Below, in pieces: positions 7,974-16,827 of a DNA stretch of 64,000 nucleotides (positions within the stretch are counted from its first letter, which is position 1; the number at the start of each line of letters is the position of its first letter). Location of the stretch: NCBI RefSeq assembly GCF_900129785.1, contig NZ_FSRC01000001.1, positions 62,001-126,000 on the forward strand, written 5' to 3'. Under the pieces are notes generated by a model. That model saw only the letters and a list, made by a program, of their open reading frames with translations. It made no database searches and had not been told where the DNA came from. The position numbers and the translations under genes are program-made. The stretch comes from Algoriphagus halophilus (lineage in GTDB: Bacteria; Bacteroidota; Bacteroidia; Cytophagales; Cyclobacteriaceae).

Positions 7974-10211
7974 CTAAAGATCAATCACTGTAAACATAAA
8001 TTCGGTATTTTCTGCTTTTCCATTGTTTCCTTTAATCAGAACAAGGAATCCAGTTGCATCTTGCGTGCCATAAACCATTGAATTCCCGGCTTCATTCGTA
8101 AGTTGAATGATATAATTTCCGTCGGACATTGGTGTTGTAAAGTCAATACGGTAAACCCCTGTTTGAATAAGGGTGGCTGTAGCTCCTTTTATTTTAGCAG
8201 TTGATCCATCTGCGCGGACTTTTCCGAAGGCTTTGATAAAGCTATCTCCAGGAGGTCCGGCTGCTGGTAGGGAGACAGTGTTCCCTCCTGAAATGGTTAG
8301 ATCAGTACCGCTGACGGATAAGGTTTGAATTTCATTGGTGGGATCGGCATCGGCGTCATTCACATTCACTGTGACCGTATTTCCGTTGGTTAATCCAATT
8401 ACACCAGGCTGAGAGGGAGCCTCGACAAGCGCTTGAAATTCATTGGTAGGATCGGCATCGGCATCATCCAGACTAGGCACGCTGACGATATAGGGATCGG
8501 CCGTGGTCCCCGTACCTGTGACAGTGGCATTGGTACCGGCTTGAAGATCAGTTTCAGAGCCGTCGCTAAGCAGGGCAGAGAGGTCTACGTTTACAGGAGC
8601 CCCATTTTCAATGGCAATGGTCAGCACATTGTTAGCGGCAAGAGTTGCCGAAGTCAGGTCCTGCTCATCGGTGTTATCGAGGTAAGCGGATAGATCGACC
8701 GTTACGGGATCCCCATCTTCGATTTCAATGGTCAGGATGTTTCCGGAGATGGTTGCCGAGGTCAGGTTCTGATCATCGGTACCGGAGTTATCGAGTGCGG
8801 AAAGGTCTACGGTGGTGGTTCCACCGGCATCGACGATTTCCAGGTCGGTACCATTGAGGGTTCCGGAGGTAATCAATTCATTGGTGGGATCGGCATCGGC
8901 GTCATTCACATTCACTGTGACCGTATTTCCGTTGGTTAATCCAATTACACCAGGCTGAGAGGGAGCCTCGACAAGCGCTTGAAATTCATTGGTAGGATCG
9001 GCATCGGCATCGTTAACATTTAGGTTAAGGGTATTTCCATTTTCGATAGAGATATTACCAGCTCCTCCAGAAGTAGAAAGAATTTGGTTATCTGAACCTG
9101 CAGGACCTTGAGGACCTTGATCACCGGTATCTCCCTTATCCCCTTTTAGCGAAGCTAGCCATTCGGCTTCAGTTCCTACAAATCCATTGGCTACTGCGAC
9201 TTCATATGCGGAGTCGCCATCAGCACCGTCTGCACCGTCTGCACCATCTAATCCATTGGCTCCATCAGCACCTTCAAGAGATGCGAGCCATTCTGCTTCA
9301 GTTCCTACAAATCCATTGGCTACTGCTACTTCATATGCGGAGTCGCCATCAACACCTGGGGCTCCAACAGGTCCTTGAGGTCCTACATCTCCTTGGTCAC
9401 CCTTTGGACCTTGAGGCCCCGTGGAAGTAGGGAGAGTCACAGTATTTCCATCGGAAATGGAAAGCTGGTCACCGACAATAGATAAATTTTGAAGTTCATT
9501 CGTCACTGATCCGTCAACTATGGCACTATTCCCAAAATCATCATTTATGGTAAAGGTTCCATTTCCATTATCTACGATTTGAGTACGCCTGGCATCAAAG
9601 TTTAGACTAATTCCTGCGGCATTGGTAAATGTAAAAGTCCCGTTTCCGTTGTCTAGAAGGTCATTATTTGCATTAAAGGTAACTGCGGTACCGTCTTCAG
9701 AGGTGTAAGTAAAAGTGCCATTCCCATTGTCGGTAAGTGTGGTAATGGTTTGTAAGTTTTGTACAATTTCTTCGAGGTCTAAGGCAATGAAATCGCCATT
9801 TTCATCAAAATAACCTATCGTACCATCTTCATTCAAAACTAGGCTCCCTTGCATCTTCATACGGATATCCTCCAGTTCTGCGTCTACTACGGCAAGTTGA
9901 TCTTCGATATTGTCGAGGTTATCTGAATCCAATACTCGATTCCAACTCCCATCTCGCCAGAAATAGAAGCCGGGCGCAATAGTTTCACTTTGAGTGATGT
10001 TGAAAACCAAAAGGCCATCCACAGGTCCTCCAGGAAGCAATGCCGCATCCTCTGGGGAATTAAGTGAGAGTCTTGGGATCAGAATCCCAAGATTGGAAGA
10101 TTCAATATGCAGAATAGTAGATGGATGGGGATTTTCTGTCCCAATCCCTACCTGCGCATGGGCTACACCGACAAATAGCGCCAAGAAACTTACAAGTAAT
10201 ACCTTTTTCAT
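7974..10211 (-). CDS. secreted collagen-like repeat protein
   Basis: A 745-residue exported protein with a signal peptide (MKKVLLVSFLALFVGVAHA). Next comes a VGIGTENPHPS segment typical of tail-fibre-like surface proteins of Bacteroidota. DNGNGTFT units recur three times (about 165-235). Collagen-like Gly-X-Y tracts lie at about 270-300, 320-345 and 365-385, separated by two copies of a DSAYEVAVANGFVGTEAEWLA-type motif. A long Asp/Asn/Thr-rich beta region contains twice-repeated DADADPTNEFQAL blocks, then a compact C-terminal domain ends the protein. Function is likely structural or adhesive at the cell surface. No T9SS C-terminal domain is obvious. It follows the T9SS cargo gene by 63 bp and is probably co-transcribed. 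Confidence 0.75.
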   Translation of the reverse strand: MKKVLLVSFLALFVGVAHAQVGIGTENPHPSTILHIESSNLGILIPRLSLNSPEDAALLPGGPVDGLLVFNITQSETIAPGFYFWRDGSWNRVLDSDNLDNIEDQLAVVDAELEDIRMKMQGSLVLNEDGTIGYFDENGDFIALDLEEIVQNLQTITTLTDNGNGTFTYTSEDGTAVTFNANNDLLDNGNGTFTFTNAAGISLNFDARRTQIVDNGNGTFTINDDFGNSAIVDGSVTNELQNLSIVGDQLSISDGNTVTLPTSTGPQGPKGDQGDVGPQGPVGAPGVDGDSAYEVAVANGFVGTEAEWLASLEGADGANGLDGADGADGADGDSAYEVAVANGFVGTEAEWLASLKGDKGDTGDQGPQGPAGSDNQILSTSGGAGNISIENGNTLNLNVNDADADPTNEFQALVEAPSQPGVIGLTNGNTVTVNVNDADADPTNELITSGTLNGTDLEIVDAGGTTTVDLSALDNSGTDDQNLTSATISGNILTIEIEDGDPVTVDLSAYLDNTDEQDLTSATLAANNVLTIAIENGAPVNVDLSALLSDGSETDLQAGTNATVTGTGTTADPYIVSVPSLDDADADPTNEFQALVEAPSQPGVIGLTNGNTVTVNVNDADADPTNEIQTLSVSGTDLTISGGNTVSLPAAGPPGDSFIKAFGKVRADGSTAKIKGATATLIQTGVYRIDFTTPMSDGNYIIQLTNEAGNSMVYGTQDATGFLVLIKGNNGKAENTEFMFTVIDL
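8331..8465. repeat. 135-bp perfect direct repeat, copy 1
   Basis: Identical by my base-by-base comparison to 8877-9011 (offset 546), inside the collagen-like gene. It encodes the DADADPTNEFQALVEAPSQP block. Perfect identity, including third codon positions, implies recent duplication or gene conversion. Confidence 0.9.
8877..9011. repeat. 135-bp perfect direct repeat, copy 2
   Basis: Second copy of 8331-8465, identical over 135 bp. The spacing of 546 bp is a multiple of three, so recombination between the copies would keep the reading frame. Confidence 0.9.
9166..9351. repeat. pair of ~57-bp direct repeats between collagen-like tracts
   Basis: Segments at 9166-9222 and 9295-9351 are nearly identical (one difference seen, G/T at 9198 versus 9327). 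They encode the AYEVAVANGFVGTEAEW motif that separates Gly-X-Y runs. The offset of 129 bp keeps the frame. Confidence 0.85.
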
Positions 10212-10274
10212 AACCTCTATATTTACTAAACTTTTAATGCGTTGATTTTGACCGTGAAGACGGCTTTTTGTGGT

Positions 10275-11840
10275 TTAATCTTTCTTAATTACTTGGATCC
10301 AACCCTTAAATGACTGAGTACTTCCATCTTCTTCTACTACATCTAAGATGTAGAAGTAGGTGCCTGCCACAAGCCCTTCTGCTTCCCAGTTGTTCGAATA
10401 ATTATCTTCTTCAAGGATGCTATCCCCCCAACGCGAGAAAATAGTAAGCTTGTTAGAGACAAATTTGTTGAGTCCCTTTATTTCAAATTGATCATTGAAT
10501 CCATCAGAATTTGGTGTGATGACATTTGGAATGAAGAATGATTTCACCTCATTTTCATCTGTATCTAGGTTGTCACTAGGATCTTCATCTGGTTCAAAAG
10601 AGCTTACCTCAGCCACATTGATGATTCGGCCTGGATCAGCTGCCCTTACTCGCAGTGTAAAAGTGGCCTCATCGCCGCCGATAAACTCGGGGATACGGAT
10701 GATAACAGACTGGCCGACGACCTCTACGTCAAACTCAAGTAGGCCAAAAATCGATTCTCCTTCTACGCTCACAAACTCAAGCTCTCTAGGAAGGTTATCA
10801 ACCAGAACCACGTCTGTGGCCGCAACTTGGCTATTGTTTTGAAGGGTGATTTGATAGTCAAATTGATCGCCCTCCCAAATGGAAAGGTCGAATGAGGTTT
10901 TTGTTAGCCCCAAATTAGTAAACCCAGTGAGGACCCCTAATGTATAAACAGAAGTGCCACTAAGCGTGACAGCCGAGCTTACAAGTTGTCCTGGTAAATC
11001 TATTTCTCCACCTTCACTGACCCATTGAGAATCAGTTTCGTCCCATCTTACAATCCCAATTTTGTTGAGATCTCCTAGGATAAAAGGAGGAGTGGTTACA
11101 TCACGCCAAGAGAGAGTTAGGCTTAAGTCGCGTTTACTTTCCTCAAGATTTTCTAGTTCCCAATATTCAGCATCATCTACTAAAACAACGTTTAGGGCCG
11201 TTTGATCTCTAGGATAAAGGTTGCCTGGATCTTCTAAAAAATATCGAGCAGTGACATTCAATTTATTCCCCGCCGGAATTGGAGAAGCAAAAAGAATCCG
11301 ACGAAATGCTGCATTTCCTGTAGGAAAAAGAAGCTGCCTCTCTATGGCCGCACCAACTTTTCCATCTACAAAGCTTTCATCAGAGGAATTCTCAGAATTT
11401 GCACCCACTGCAAAACCAAAAATATCGTCAGCTGAAGAGGCCCTAACTACCCCTGCCTGAAAGTCGGCTAAGCCAGATACCTGCAGATCATTGGAAAGGA
11501 TGAAGTCGGAATTGTTGCTTAATAATAGATTCCGAGTGTTGATCTGTGAAGAGCCTGTTAAACTTTGGCCACTAAGCCCTTCTAATCGGAGCAGTCCGGT
11601 TTCTTCGGACTGGCTAAAAGTAAACTCTCCTTCATTGGCTACATCAGACAAGAATATTACAGTCCCATCGTTTATAAATGAGGCATTAGTACGATTTTCA
11701 AATGGAAGAGCAGACCAAATAATTGCTCCTTCCTTGACGGATAGTTTACCCGTATTGACGAATTGTGCAAAAACAGTTTGGCCGCAGCACAAAAGTCCTA
11801 CAAAAACCGGTAAACACTGATATAATAAGCTTCGAGTCAT
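10275..11840 (-). CDS. T9SS type-B sorting-domain protein with DUF11-like repeat
   Basis: A 521-residue secreted protein with an N-terminal signal peptide ending near VFAQ and a beta-rich middle. A DUF11-type Ig-like repeat lies at about 305-415 (LTKTSFDLSIWEGDQFDYQITLQN, then VVLVDNLP). The C-terminal gliding-motility-associated or type-B T9SS sorting domain spans about 435-521 (FFIPNVITPNSDGFND, IFSRWG, GTYFYILDV, KGWIQVIK). This domain directs export across the outer membrane by the type IX system and surface anchoring. It is the first gene of a two-gene minus-strand unit with the collagen-like gene. Substrate or ligand is unknown. Confidence 0.88.
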   Translation of the reverse strand: MTRSLLYQCLPVFVGLLCCGQTVFAQFVNTGKLSVKEGAIIWSALPFENRTNASFINDGTVIFLSDVANEGEFTFSQSEETGLLRLEGLSGQSLTGSSQINTRNLLLSNNSDFILSNDLQVSGLADFQAGVVRASSADDIFGFAVGANSENSSDESFVDGKVGAAIERQLLFPTGNAAFRRILFASPIPAGNKLNVTARYFLEDPGNLYPRDQTALNVVLVDDAEYWELENLEESKRDLSLTLSWRDVTTPPFILGDLNKIGIVRWDETDSQWVSEGGEIDLPGQLVSSAVTLSGTSVYTLGVLTGFTNLGLTKTSFDLSIWEGDQFDYQITLQNNSQVAATDVVLVDNLPRELEFVSVEGESIFGLLEFDVEVVGQSVIIRIPEFIGGDEATFTLRVRAADPGRIINVAEVSSFEPDEDPSDNLDTDENEVKSFFIPNVITPNSDGFNDQFEIKGLNKFVSNKLTIFSRWGDSILEEDNYSNNWEAEGLVAGTYFYILDVVEEDGSTQSFKGWIQVIKKD

Positions 11841-12276
11841 TTTGGGTAAAATTGTAATTCTATATGGGTAAAATTTAAGCTAGGATCTTTCACCTTCGGC
11901 ATAAATTATTCCATTAGTCCTTCCGATTTAATACAAAGCCCTTTTACAAATAATATAAGTATCTGTTGATCTGTATTTTATGAATAAATGAAGCGAAAAT
12001 TAAGGGAGATTTAGCTTATTTTTTTTAATTATAAATTGGGGTTTAGACAAAAAAAGAACATAAAACTGTATTTCAAAATCTTTTTTTTGAATTCAAACCA
12101 AATGGCCAATGCAAAATTTTGCTTGACCTAGCGGCAAAAATAAAAGCTATTACAGAAAAAATGGTTAAAAAAAAAACAAAAAAAATTATGTAAAGCTTGG
12201 TATAATTTAACCAAATGACCGATTCGGTGAGATTTCGGTAGAGCGAATGATGCTCTTAGATCGTGTAGTGTTTTAA
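11841..12276. other. AT-rich intergenic region, 436 bp
   Basis: No convincing ORF or RNA. It separates two minus-strand genes and should hold the promoter for the T9SS cargo gene, but I find no full TTTG/TAnnTTTG pair near it. It contains two perfect 12-bp palindromes, TTTGAATTCAAA (12086-12097) and GCAAAATTTTGC (12111-12122), and a long A-tract near 12170-12186. Confidence 0.6.
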
Positions 12277-13005
12277 TCACCACTCTGAAATCAGTAGTTC
12301 CGATTCAACCCGAAATCTTTCCCCATAAACTCCTTCTGGAAGTCCTTTGCCGCAGCCGATAATCATGCAGATTTCGGATCCTTTGGGAAGGTTTAGAAGA
12401 TTCGATACTCGTTTGGAGTCATAGCCTTCCATCGGGCAAGTGTCATAGCCGGAGGCTTTCATTCCTAACATAAAAGTCATGGAGGCCAAAGCAGCGGATT
12501 TATGAACAGAGATTCGTACATCAGTTTCGCTGACTTCACGGACCATAGGCCTTCTTAACCCAACCCACCAAGCAATAATTTTTTTGATGATAGTCCAGCC
12601 GGGAAAACGGGAATATAGTTTGGGTATTAAGTTTCCATAATAACTCAATGCCTGTTTTTGTTTCTTTTCAGATTGGTTTTGAACCGTGGTTTTGATGTAA
12701 TTGTAATTGGCATCAGCCCTAGACTTCCAAAGATCTCTTCGGGTTACCACTACCACCAATTCTCTGGCAGTGACTGCTGCCTTTTGACGCATGCATAGGT
12801 TGGCTAGCGGAGCTTTAAGGGAAGAGGATTCCGGGATACGGATGAATTGATAGAGTTGTAGATTGGAGCTGTTTGGAGAGAGGATAGCTGCTTCCAAGCA
12901 TTTTTTGACTATTTGGTGATCGAATGGGCTTTCTTGATCAAAAATCCTCACCGACCTTCTTGCCTCTACAGCTTCAAAAAAACCTAACTCTTTAAGTAAT
13001 TCCAT
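12277..13005 (-). CDS. nitroreductase family protein
   Basis: FMN-dependent nitroreductase-fold oxidoreductase of 242 residues from the ATG at 13005 (a TTG three bases upstream is less likely). N-terminal EARRSVRIFDQESP and the AILSPNSSNLQLYQF segment form the FMN phosphate and ring-binding region. MKASGYDTCPMEGYDSKRV is the conserved C-terminal region that packs on FMN, and the protein ends with the family-typical MIIGCGKG strand. An insertion at about 105-145 with YYGNLIPKLYSRFPGW is less usual. The substrate cannot be assigned. It is divergent from the DUF5687/ABC pair. Confidence 0.88.
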   Translation of the reverse strand: MELLKELGFFEAVEARRSVRIFDQESPFDHQIVKKCLEAAILSPNSSNLQLYQFIRIPESSSLKAPLANLCMRQKAAVTARELVVVVTRRDLWKSRADANYNYIKTTVQNQSEKKQKQALSYYGNLIPKLYSRFPGWTIIKKIIAWWVGLRRPMVREVSETDVRISVHKSAALASMTFMLGMKASGYDTCPMEGYDSKRVSNLLNLPKGSEICMIIGCGKGLPEGVYGERFRVESELLISEW

Positions 13006-13097
13006 CAATTAACTATATTGTTTATTCAAACAACAAAAATTTATGTTGATTGATTATTTTGAAGCAAATTTAGAAAGAATTACCAACTACCATTTAA

Positions 13098-14588
13098 ATG
13101 ATTTTTGAATTAATAAGGCTACAATTCTTGAAGAGTGTCCGATCTACCTCTTTTGCCAAGAGCTTATTGATCACCATATTTCTGGCTTTTCTCGCATTAC
13201 TCTTACTCAGTTATATTTTGATGGCAGGGATTTTCTTACAAAAAATCCTGGGTGTGATAGCTGAAGGACAAGATCCATTAGAGGTCCTCTGTTCAGGGCT
13301 GATCTTTTTCTTTTTGACGGAGTTTATGTATCGCTATTTCCTGCAAAATCTCCCAGTAATCGAACTGGAAAGCCTCTTGCATTTACCGATTGGTAAAAAG
13401 AAGATTATGCACATGCTGCTCGTAAGGTCCTTTATCTCCCCTATCAGTGTGATTGCATTATTACTTTTTTTACCATTTGGAATTCAGGTGATATTGCCTT
13501 CAATGGGGATGGCTTCTTTGATTTTCTGGATCGGTAATATCTTGATGATCAGCTGGTCCCTTCATTGGTTTATGCTTTGGTTTAAGCAACGGTTTGAAGA
13601 TAGCCTGATAGGAGTATTTATCGTTTTCGCAGTTTTATTGCTTGGTGGAGGCTCTACCTATATGGGCTGGTTTAATCTAGGGGATTTAGTGGCTCCATTT
13701 TTCACTTGGTCGCTTACTAGTATAGTTCCTTTGATGATTACCACGATCCTTTGTGTGGGACTCTATTTCATAGCCTATACATTTTATCTAAACAATGCTT
13801 ACCTAGAAGATTTGTCCAAAGAGGAGGAAGTTAAATTCGCCAATAAAAGCTTTGGTTTCTTTTCAAGATTCGGTTTGGCAGGAGAGATGGCTAATCTAGA
13901 GTGGAAATTAATCATCCGCCATAAGAAGAGTAGGACATTTTTAATGCTCAGTGCATTCTTTTTATTGTATGGAATGATTTTCTATGAAAATCCCCAATAC
14001 CAGACAGAGGGAGGAGGCTTTAGCTTCATCTTTATTTTTGTGGGGGTATTTATAACCGGGATATTTATGATTCAATACGGGCAGTTGTTTTTAAGCTGGA
14101 ACTCTGGAAATTTTGATTTTTTCATCAATCAAAAGGATGGAATAGCGGCGCTGATTCGAGGCAAGTATTTGTTGCTCATTGCCGTTTCTTGCCTTTGTTT
14201 CTTGTTGTCAGTGCCCTATGTGTATTTTGGGTGGAAGTTTTTATTGATCCATTTAGCTACATGGCTTTTCAATGCAGGGGTGTTGATTCATTTGATTGTC
14301 TATTTAGCCTTATGGAAACCTAAACCCATGGATTTAAATAAAGGAGCCATGTTCAATTATGAAGGAGTTGGAGCTGCTCAGTTTTTGATGATCATACCTA
14401 TGATGTTAGCACCATACGCAGTTTATCTACCTTTTGCTTTGTGGGTCAATGAATATGCAGGCTTAGCTGCCCTGGCTACCATTGGAATCATTGGCATTCT
14501 TTCATTTAAAAAATTATCCCAAATCAATATTAATCGAGTGCTTTCCAATAGATACGAGATTTCATCTTCATTCCGTCAAGAGTTATGA
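13098..14588 (+). CDS. DUF5687 family ABC-type permease
   Basis: A 496-residue polytopic inner-membrane protein with about 12 hydrophobic segments from residue 20 to the C-terminus. Its length, N-terminal LRLQFLKSVRS-like segment (here IRLQFLKSVRSTSF) and position directly before an ABC ATPase fit the DUF5687 family of Bacteroidota. It should be the membrane component of an ABC exporter. The stop overlaps the ATPase start as ATGA, so the two are co-translated. The transported substrate is unknown. Confidence 0.85.
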   Translation: MIFELIRLQFLKSVRSTSFAKSLLITIFLAFLALLLLSYILMAGIFLQKILGVIAEGQDPLEVLCSGLIFFFLTEFMYRYFLQNLPVIELESLLHLPIGKKKIMHMLLVRSFISPISVIALLLFLPFGIQVILPSMGMASLIFWIGNILMISWSLHWFMLWFKQRFEDSLIGVFIVFAVLLLGGGSTYMGWFNLGDLVAPFFTWSLTSIVPLMITTILCVGLYFIAYTFYLNNAYLEDLSKEEEVKFANKSFGFFSRFGLAGEMANLEWKLIIRHKKSRTFLMLSAFFLLYGMIFYENPQYQTEGGGFSFIFIFVGVFITGIFMIQYGQLFLSWNSGNFDFFINQKDGIAALIRGKYLLLIAVSCLCFLLSVPYVYFGWKFLLIHLATWLFNAGVLIHLIVYLALWKPKPMDLNKGAMFNYEGVGAAQFLMIIPMMLAPYAVYLPFALWVNEYAGLAALATIGIIGILSFKKLSQININRVLSNRYEISSSFRQEL

Positions 14589-15280
14589 TTCAAGTAAAAG
14601 ACCTTAAAAAACAATATAAAGAAGCTGTTGTGCTGGATGTTCCAAGTTTAGAGATTCCTAAGTCGGAATGTTTTGGATTGGTAGGTAATAATGGAGCCGG
14701 AAAAACCACCTTGTTTAGGATCATGTTGGACTTGGTTCGCGCCACTACAGGAAATGTAACGATTGACGAAGAGGATGTGAGTAAAAGTGAAGCTTGGAAA
14801 AGTGTGACAGGTGCGTTTTTAGATGAGCATATGCTCTTGGCCTACTTAACACCAGATGAATACTTTGAGACGCTAAGAAAAATTTATGGAATGTCGGAGG
14901 CCGATCTCCAAAACCACTTAGCCAAGTTCACGGATCTGTTTAATGAAGAAATCATTGGAAAAAAGAAATACATACGAGATTTGTCCAAAGGAAATTTGAA
15001 GAAGGTAGGAATAGCTGCTGCTTTGATGGGAAGTCCTCAATATGTGTTTTTGGATGAACCTTTTGAAAACCTAGATCCGAGTTCGCAAATCAGATTAAAG
15101 AAATTAGTGCTTCAGGAAAAGGAAAATTCACAAGTGACATTCATGATTTCCAGTCATGATTTGAACCATGTAACTGAAATTTGTGATCGCATCGTCTTGT
15201 TGGAAAAGGGAAAAATCATCAATGACCTGAGGGAAAAATCAGCGATGATGTCTGAATTGGAGGCGTATTTCACAGGTTGA
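14585..15280 (+). CDS. ABC transporter ATP-binding protein
   Basis: A 231-residue nucleotide-binding subunit with Walker A GNNGAGKTT (34-42), signature LSKGN at about 138-142 (degenerate LSGGQ), Walker B YVFLDEP at about 157-163 and switch His in SSHDLNH. The protein resembles the CcmA/YxlF group of single-domain exporters' ATPases. It is coupled to the DUF5687 permease by a 4-bp overlap and is followed by a strong terminator, so the pair forms a two-gene operon. Confidence 0.93.
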   Translation: MIQVKDLKKQYKEAVVLDVPSLEIPKSECFGLVGNNGAGKTTLFRIMLDLVRATTGNVTIDEEDVSKSEAWKSVTGAFLDEHMLLAYLTPDEYFETLRKIYGMSEADLQNHLAKFTDLFNEEIIGKKKYIRDLSKGNLKKVGIAAALMGSPQYVFLDEPFENLDPSSQIRLKKLVLQEKENSQVTFMISSHDLNHVTEICDRIVLLEKGKIINDLREKSAMMSELEAYFTG

Positions 15281-15302
15281 TTTAGATTACATATTCGAAA
15301 AG

Positions 15303-15334
15303 AAAGCCCCTTAGGAACATCCTGAGGGGCTTTT
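15303..15334. terminator. bidirectional intrinsic terminator between convergent operons
   Basis: A 13-bp stem (AAAGCCCCTTAGG with CCTGAGGGGCTTT, one G-U pair) closes a 5-base loop. It lies between the ABC ATPase gene (+) and the efflux operon (-), with short T-runs on both sides. Confidence 0.88.
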
Positions 15335-15393
15335 CTGTAAGCTATCCCATACTCTCTACTAAGGATAGCAATTCAACCTTTATTCAACTTTAA

Positions 15394-16827
15394 CTAGTAC
15401 CAACCGCCTCCAAGTGCTTGATATATATTCACTTTGGCATGCATTTGTTTCATTTTAGTTTCTATCAGATCAAATCTGGACTCCAACGCATCTCTCTGTG
15501 TCAATAACACTTCCATGTAATCAGCTCTTGCTGATTTAAACAAGTCATTGGAAATATCTACAGATTGAGTCAATGCATTTACTTGTTGCGTTTTTAAATC
15601 ATAGGTTTTTTCCAAGTTGTCAATGTTGGAAAGCTGATTTGCCACTTCGATGTATGCATTCAAAATCGTTTGCTCGTAATTATAAATCGCCTGAATCTGC
15701 ATGGCATTGGCAGTGAGGTACCTAGCTTTGATCGCATTTCGATTGATCAATGGCGCTACCAACTCACCCGCGAGCGAATAGATCAGGGATTGAGGAGAGG
15801 TGAACAAATAAGAAGGATTGAATGCATTAAAACCTAACCCAGCAGAAATCTCCAATTTAGGATAGAAGTCAGCTTTGGCCACTTGGATATCAACCTTCGA
15901 TGCAGCCAATTCAAGCTCTGCTTGTCTGATATCCGGTCTGTTTTGTAATAACTGGGAAGGAATCCCCGCATGAACCATTTCAGGGACTAAGTCCGTGAAA
16001 ACACGGTGATCTCTTTCCACTCTTTGAGGGAATCTACCTACCAAGAAATTGATCCGATTTTCAGTTTCTATAATTTGCTGCTGAATTTCGTATTGAATAC
16101 TTCTGGTGTTTAGCACTTGTGCTTCAAATCGTTTGACTGCCAGTTCGGTGACCCTTGCAGCATTTTTCTGATACTTGACAATTTCCAAGGCATTGTTTTG
16201 GATCTCGATGTTCTGTTGAACAATCTCCAATTGATTATCCAACGCCAGTAGTTCGTAATAAGAATTGGCAATTTCAGCGATTAAGTTGGTAACCATGAAA
16301 TTTTTGCCCTCTATGCTTCCTAGATATCGAGTCAAGGCTGATTTTTTCGCATTTCTCAGCTTTTTCCAAATATCCACTTCCCAGGTGGCAAATGCACCGA
16401 CCACATAATCTTGCAACGGATCTGGCATTTCTTTCCCTGGTTTGATTTCAGTATTGGCATCATTGGCTCCTTGACTGGTATATCTCCCCACTTTATCCAC
16501 TCCTGCACCTACCCCGATATTCACAGAGGGTAAAATTTCACCCTTTCGGACACGGACTTCATTTTGAGCAATCTGTATCTCCTGCAAGGTAATATTCAAC
16601 TCCTGATTCTTGCTCAAAGCCGTATCAATCAGGGTTCGAAGGTATGGGTCGGAAAAGTATTCCTTCCAATCCAAAGTAGCGGTATTCGTGGTATCCTGAG
16701 AGCCATTAAAGCTTTCTGGAACTGTATCATTTATGGCTTTTTCGGCCAATTCTGGAGTCTTACAAGAGGTCACCGCAAAGGAAAGACTTGCTACTCCAAG
16801 ACTTATATAAAGGATTCTTTTAAGCAT
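15394..16827 (-). CDS. TolC/OprM-family outer-membrane efflux lipoprotein (NodT-type)
   Basis: Outer-membrane channel of the tripartite RND pump, 477 residues. I choose the ATG at 16827 because it opens a lipoprotein signal with lipobox VTSC (Cys22); an ATG 42 bp upstream adds a non-signal-like leader. Two outer-membrane efflux repeats are visible: the first around 60-260 (long helices with NSYYELLALDNQ), the second around 280-475 (NRPDIRQAELELAASK, YPKLEISAGLGF). Its start overlaps the end of the pump gene by 8 bp, so it is the last gene of the efflux operon. Confidence 0.93.
   Translation of the reverse strand: MLKRILYISLGVASLSFAVTSCKTPELAEKAINDTVPESFNGSQDTTNTATLDWKEYFSDPYLRTLIDTALSKNQELNITLQEIQIAQNEVRVRKGEILPSVNIGVGAGVDKVGRYTSQGANDANTEIKPGKEMPDPLQDYVVGAFATWEVDIWKKLRNAKKSALTRYLGSIEGKNFMVTNLIAEIANSYYELLALDNQLEIVQQNIEIQNNALEIVKYQKNAARVTELAVKRFEAQVLNTRSIQYEIQQQIIETENRINFLVGRFPQRVERDHRVFTDLVPEMVHAGIPSQLLQNRPDIRQAELELAASKVDIQVAKADFYPKLEISAGLGFNAFNPSYLFTSPQSLIYSLAGELVAPLINRNAIKARYLTANAMQIQAIYNYEQTILNAYIEVANQLSNIDNLEKTYDLKTQQVNALTQSVDISNDLFKSARADYMEVLLTQRDALESRFDLIETKMKQMHAKVNIYQALGGGWY

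Noticed and set aside
9166..9351. CRISPR-like repeats
   Set aside because: The repeats are in-frame coding DNA of the collagen-like gene, with only two copies and no regular unique spacers.
9187..9378. Short plus-strand Ser/Ala/Pro-rich ORFs
   Set aside because: They are antisense images of the collagen-like Gly-X-Y repeats.
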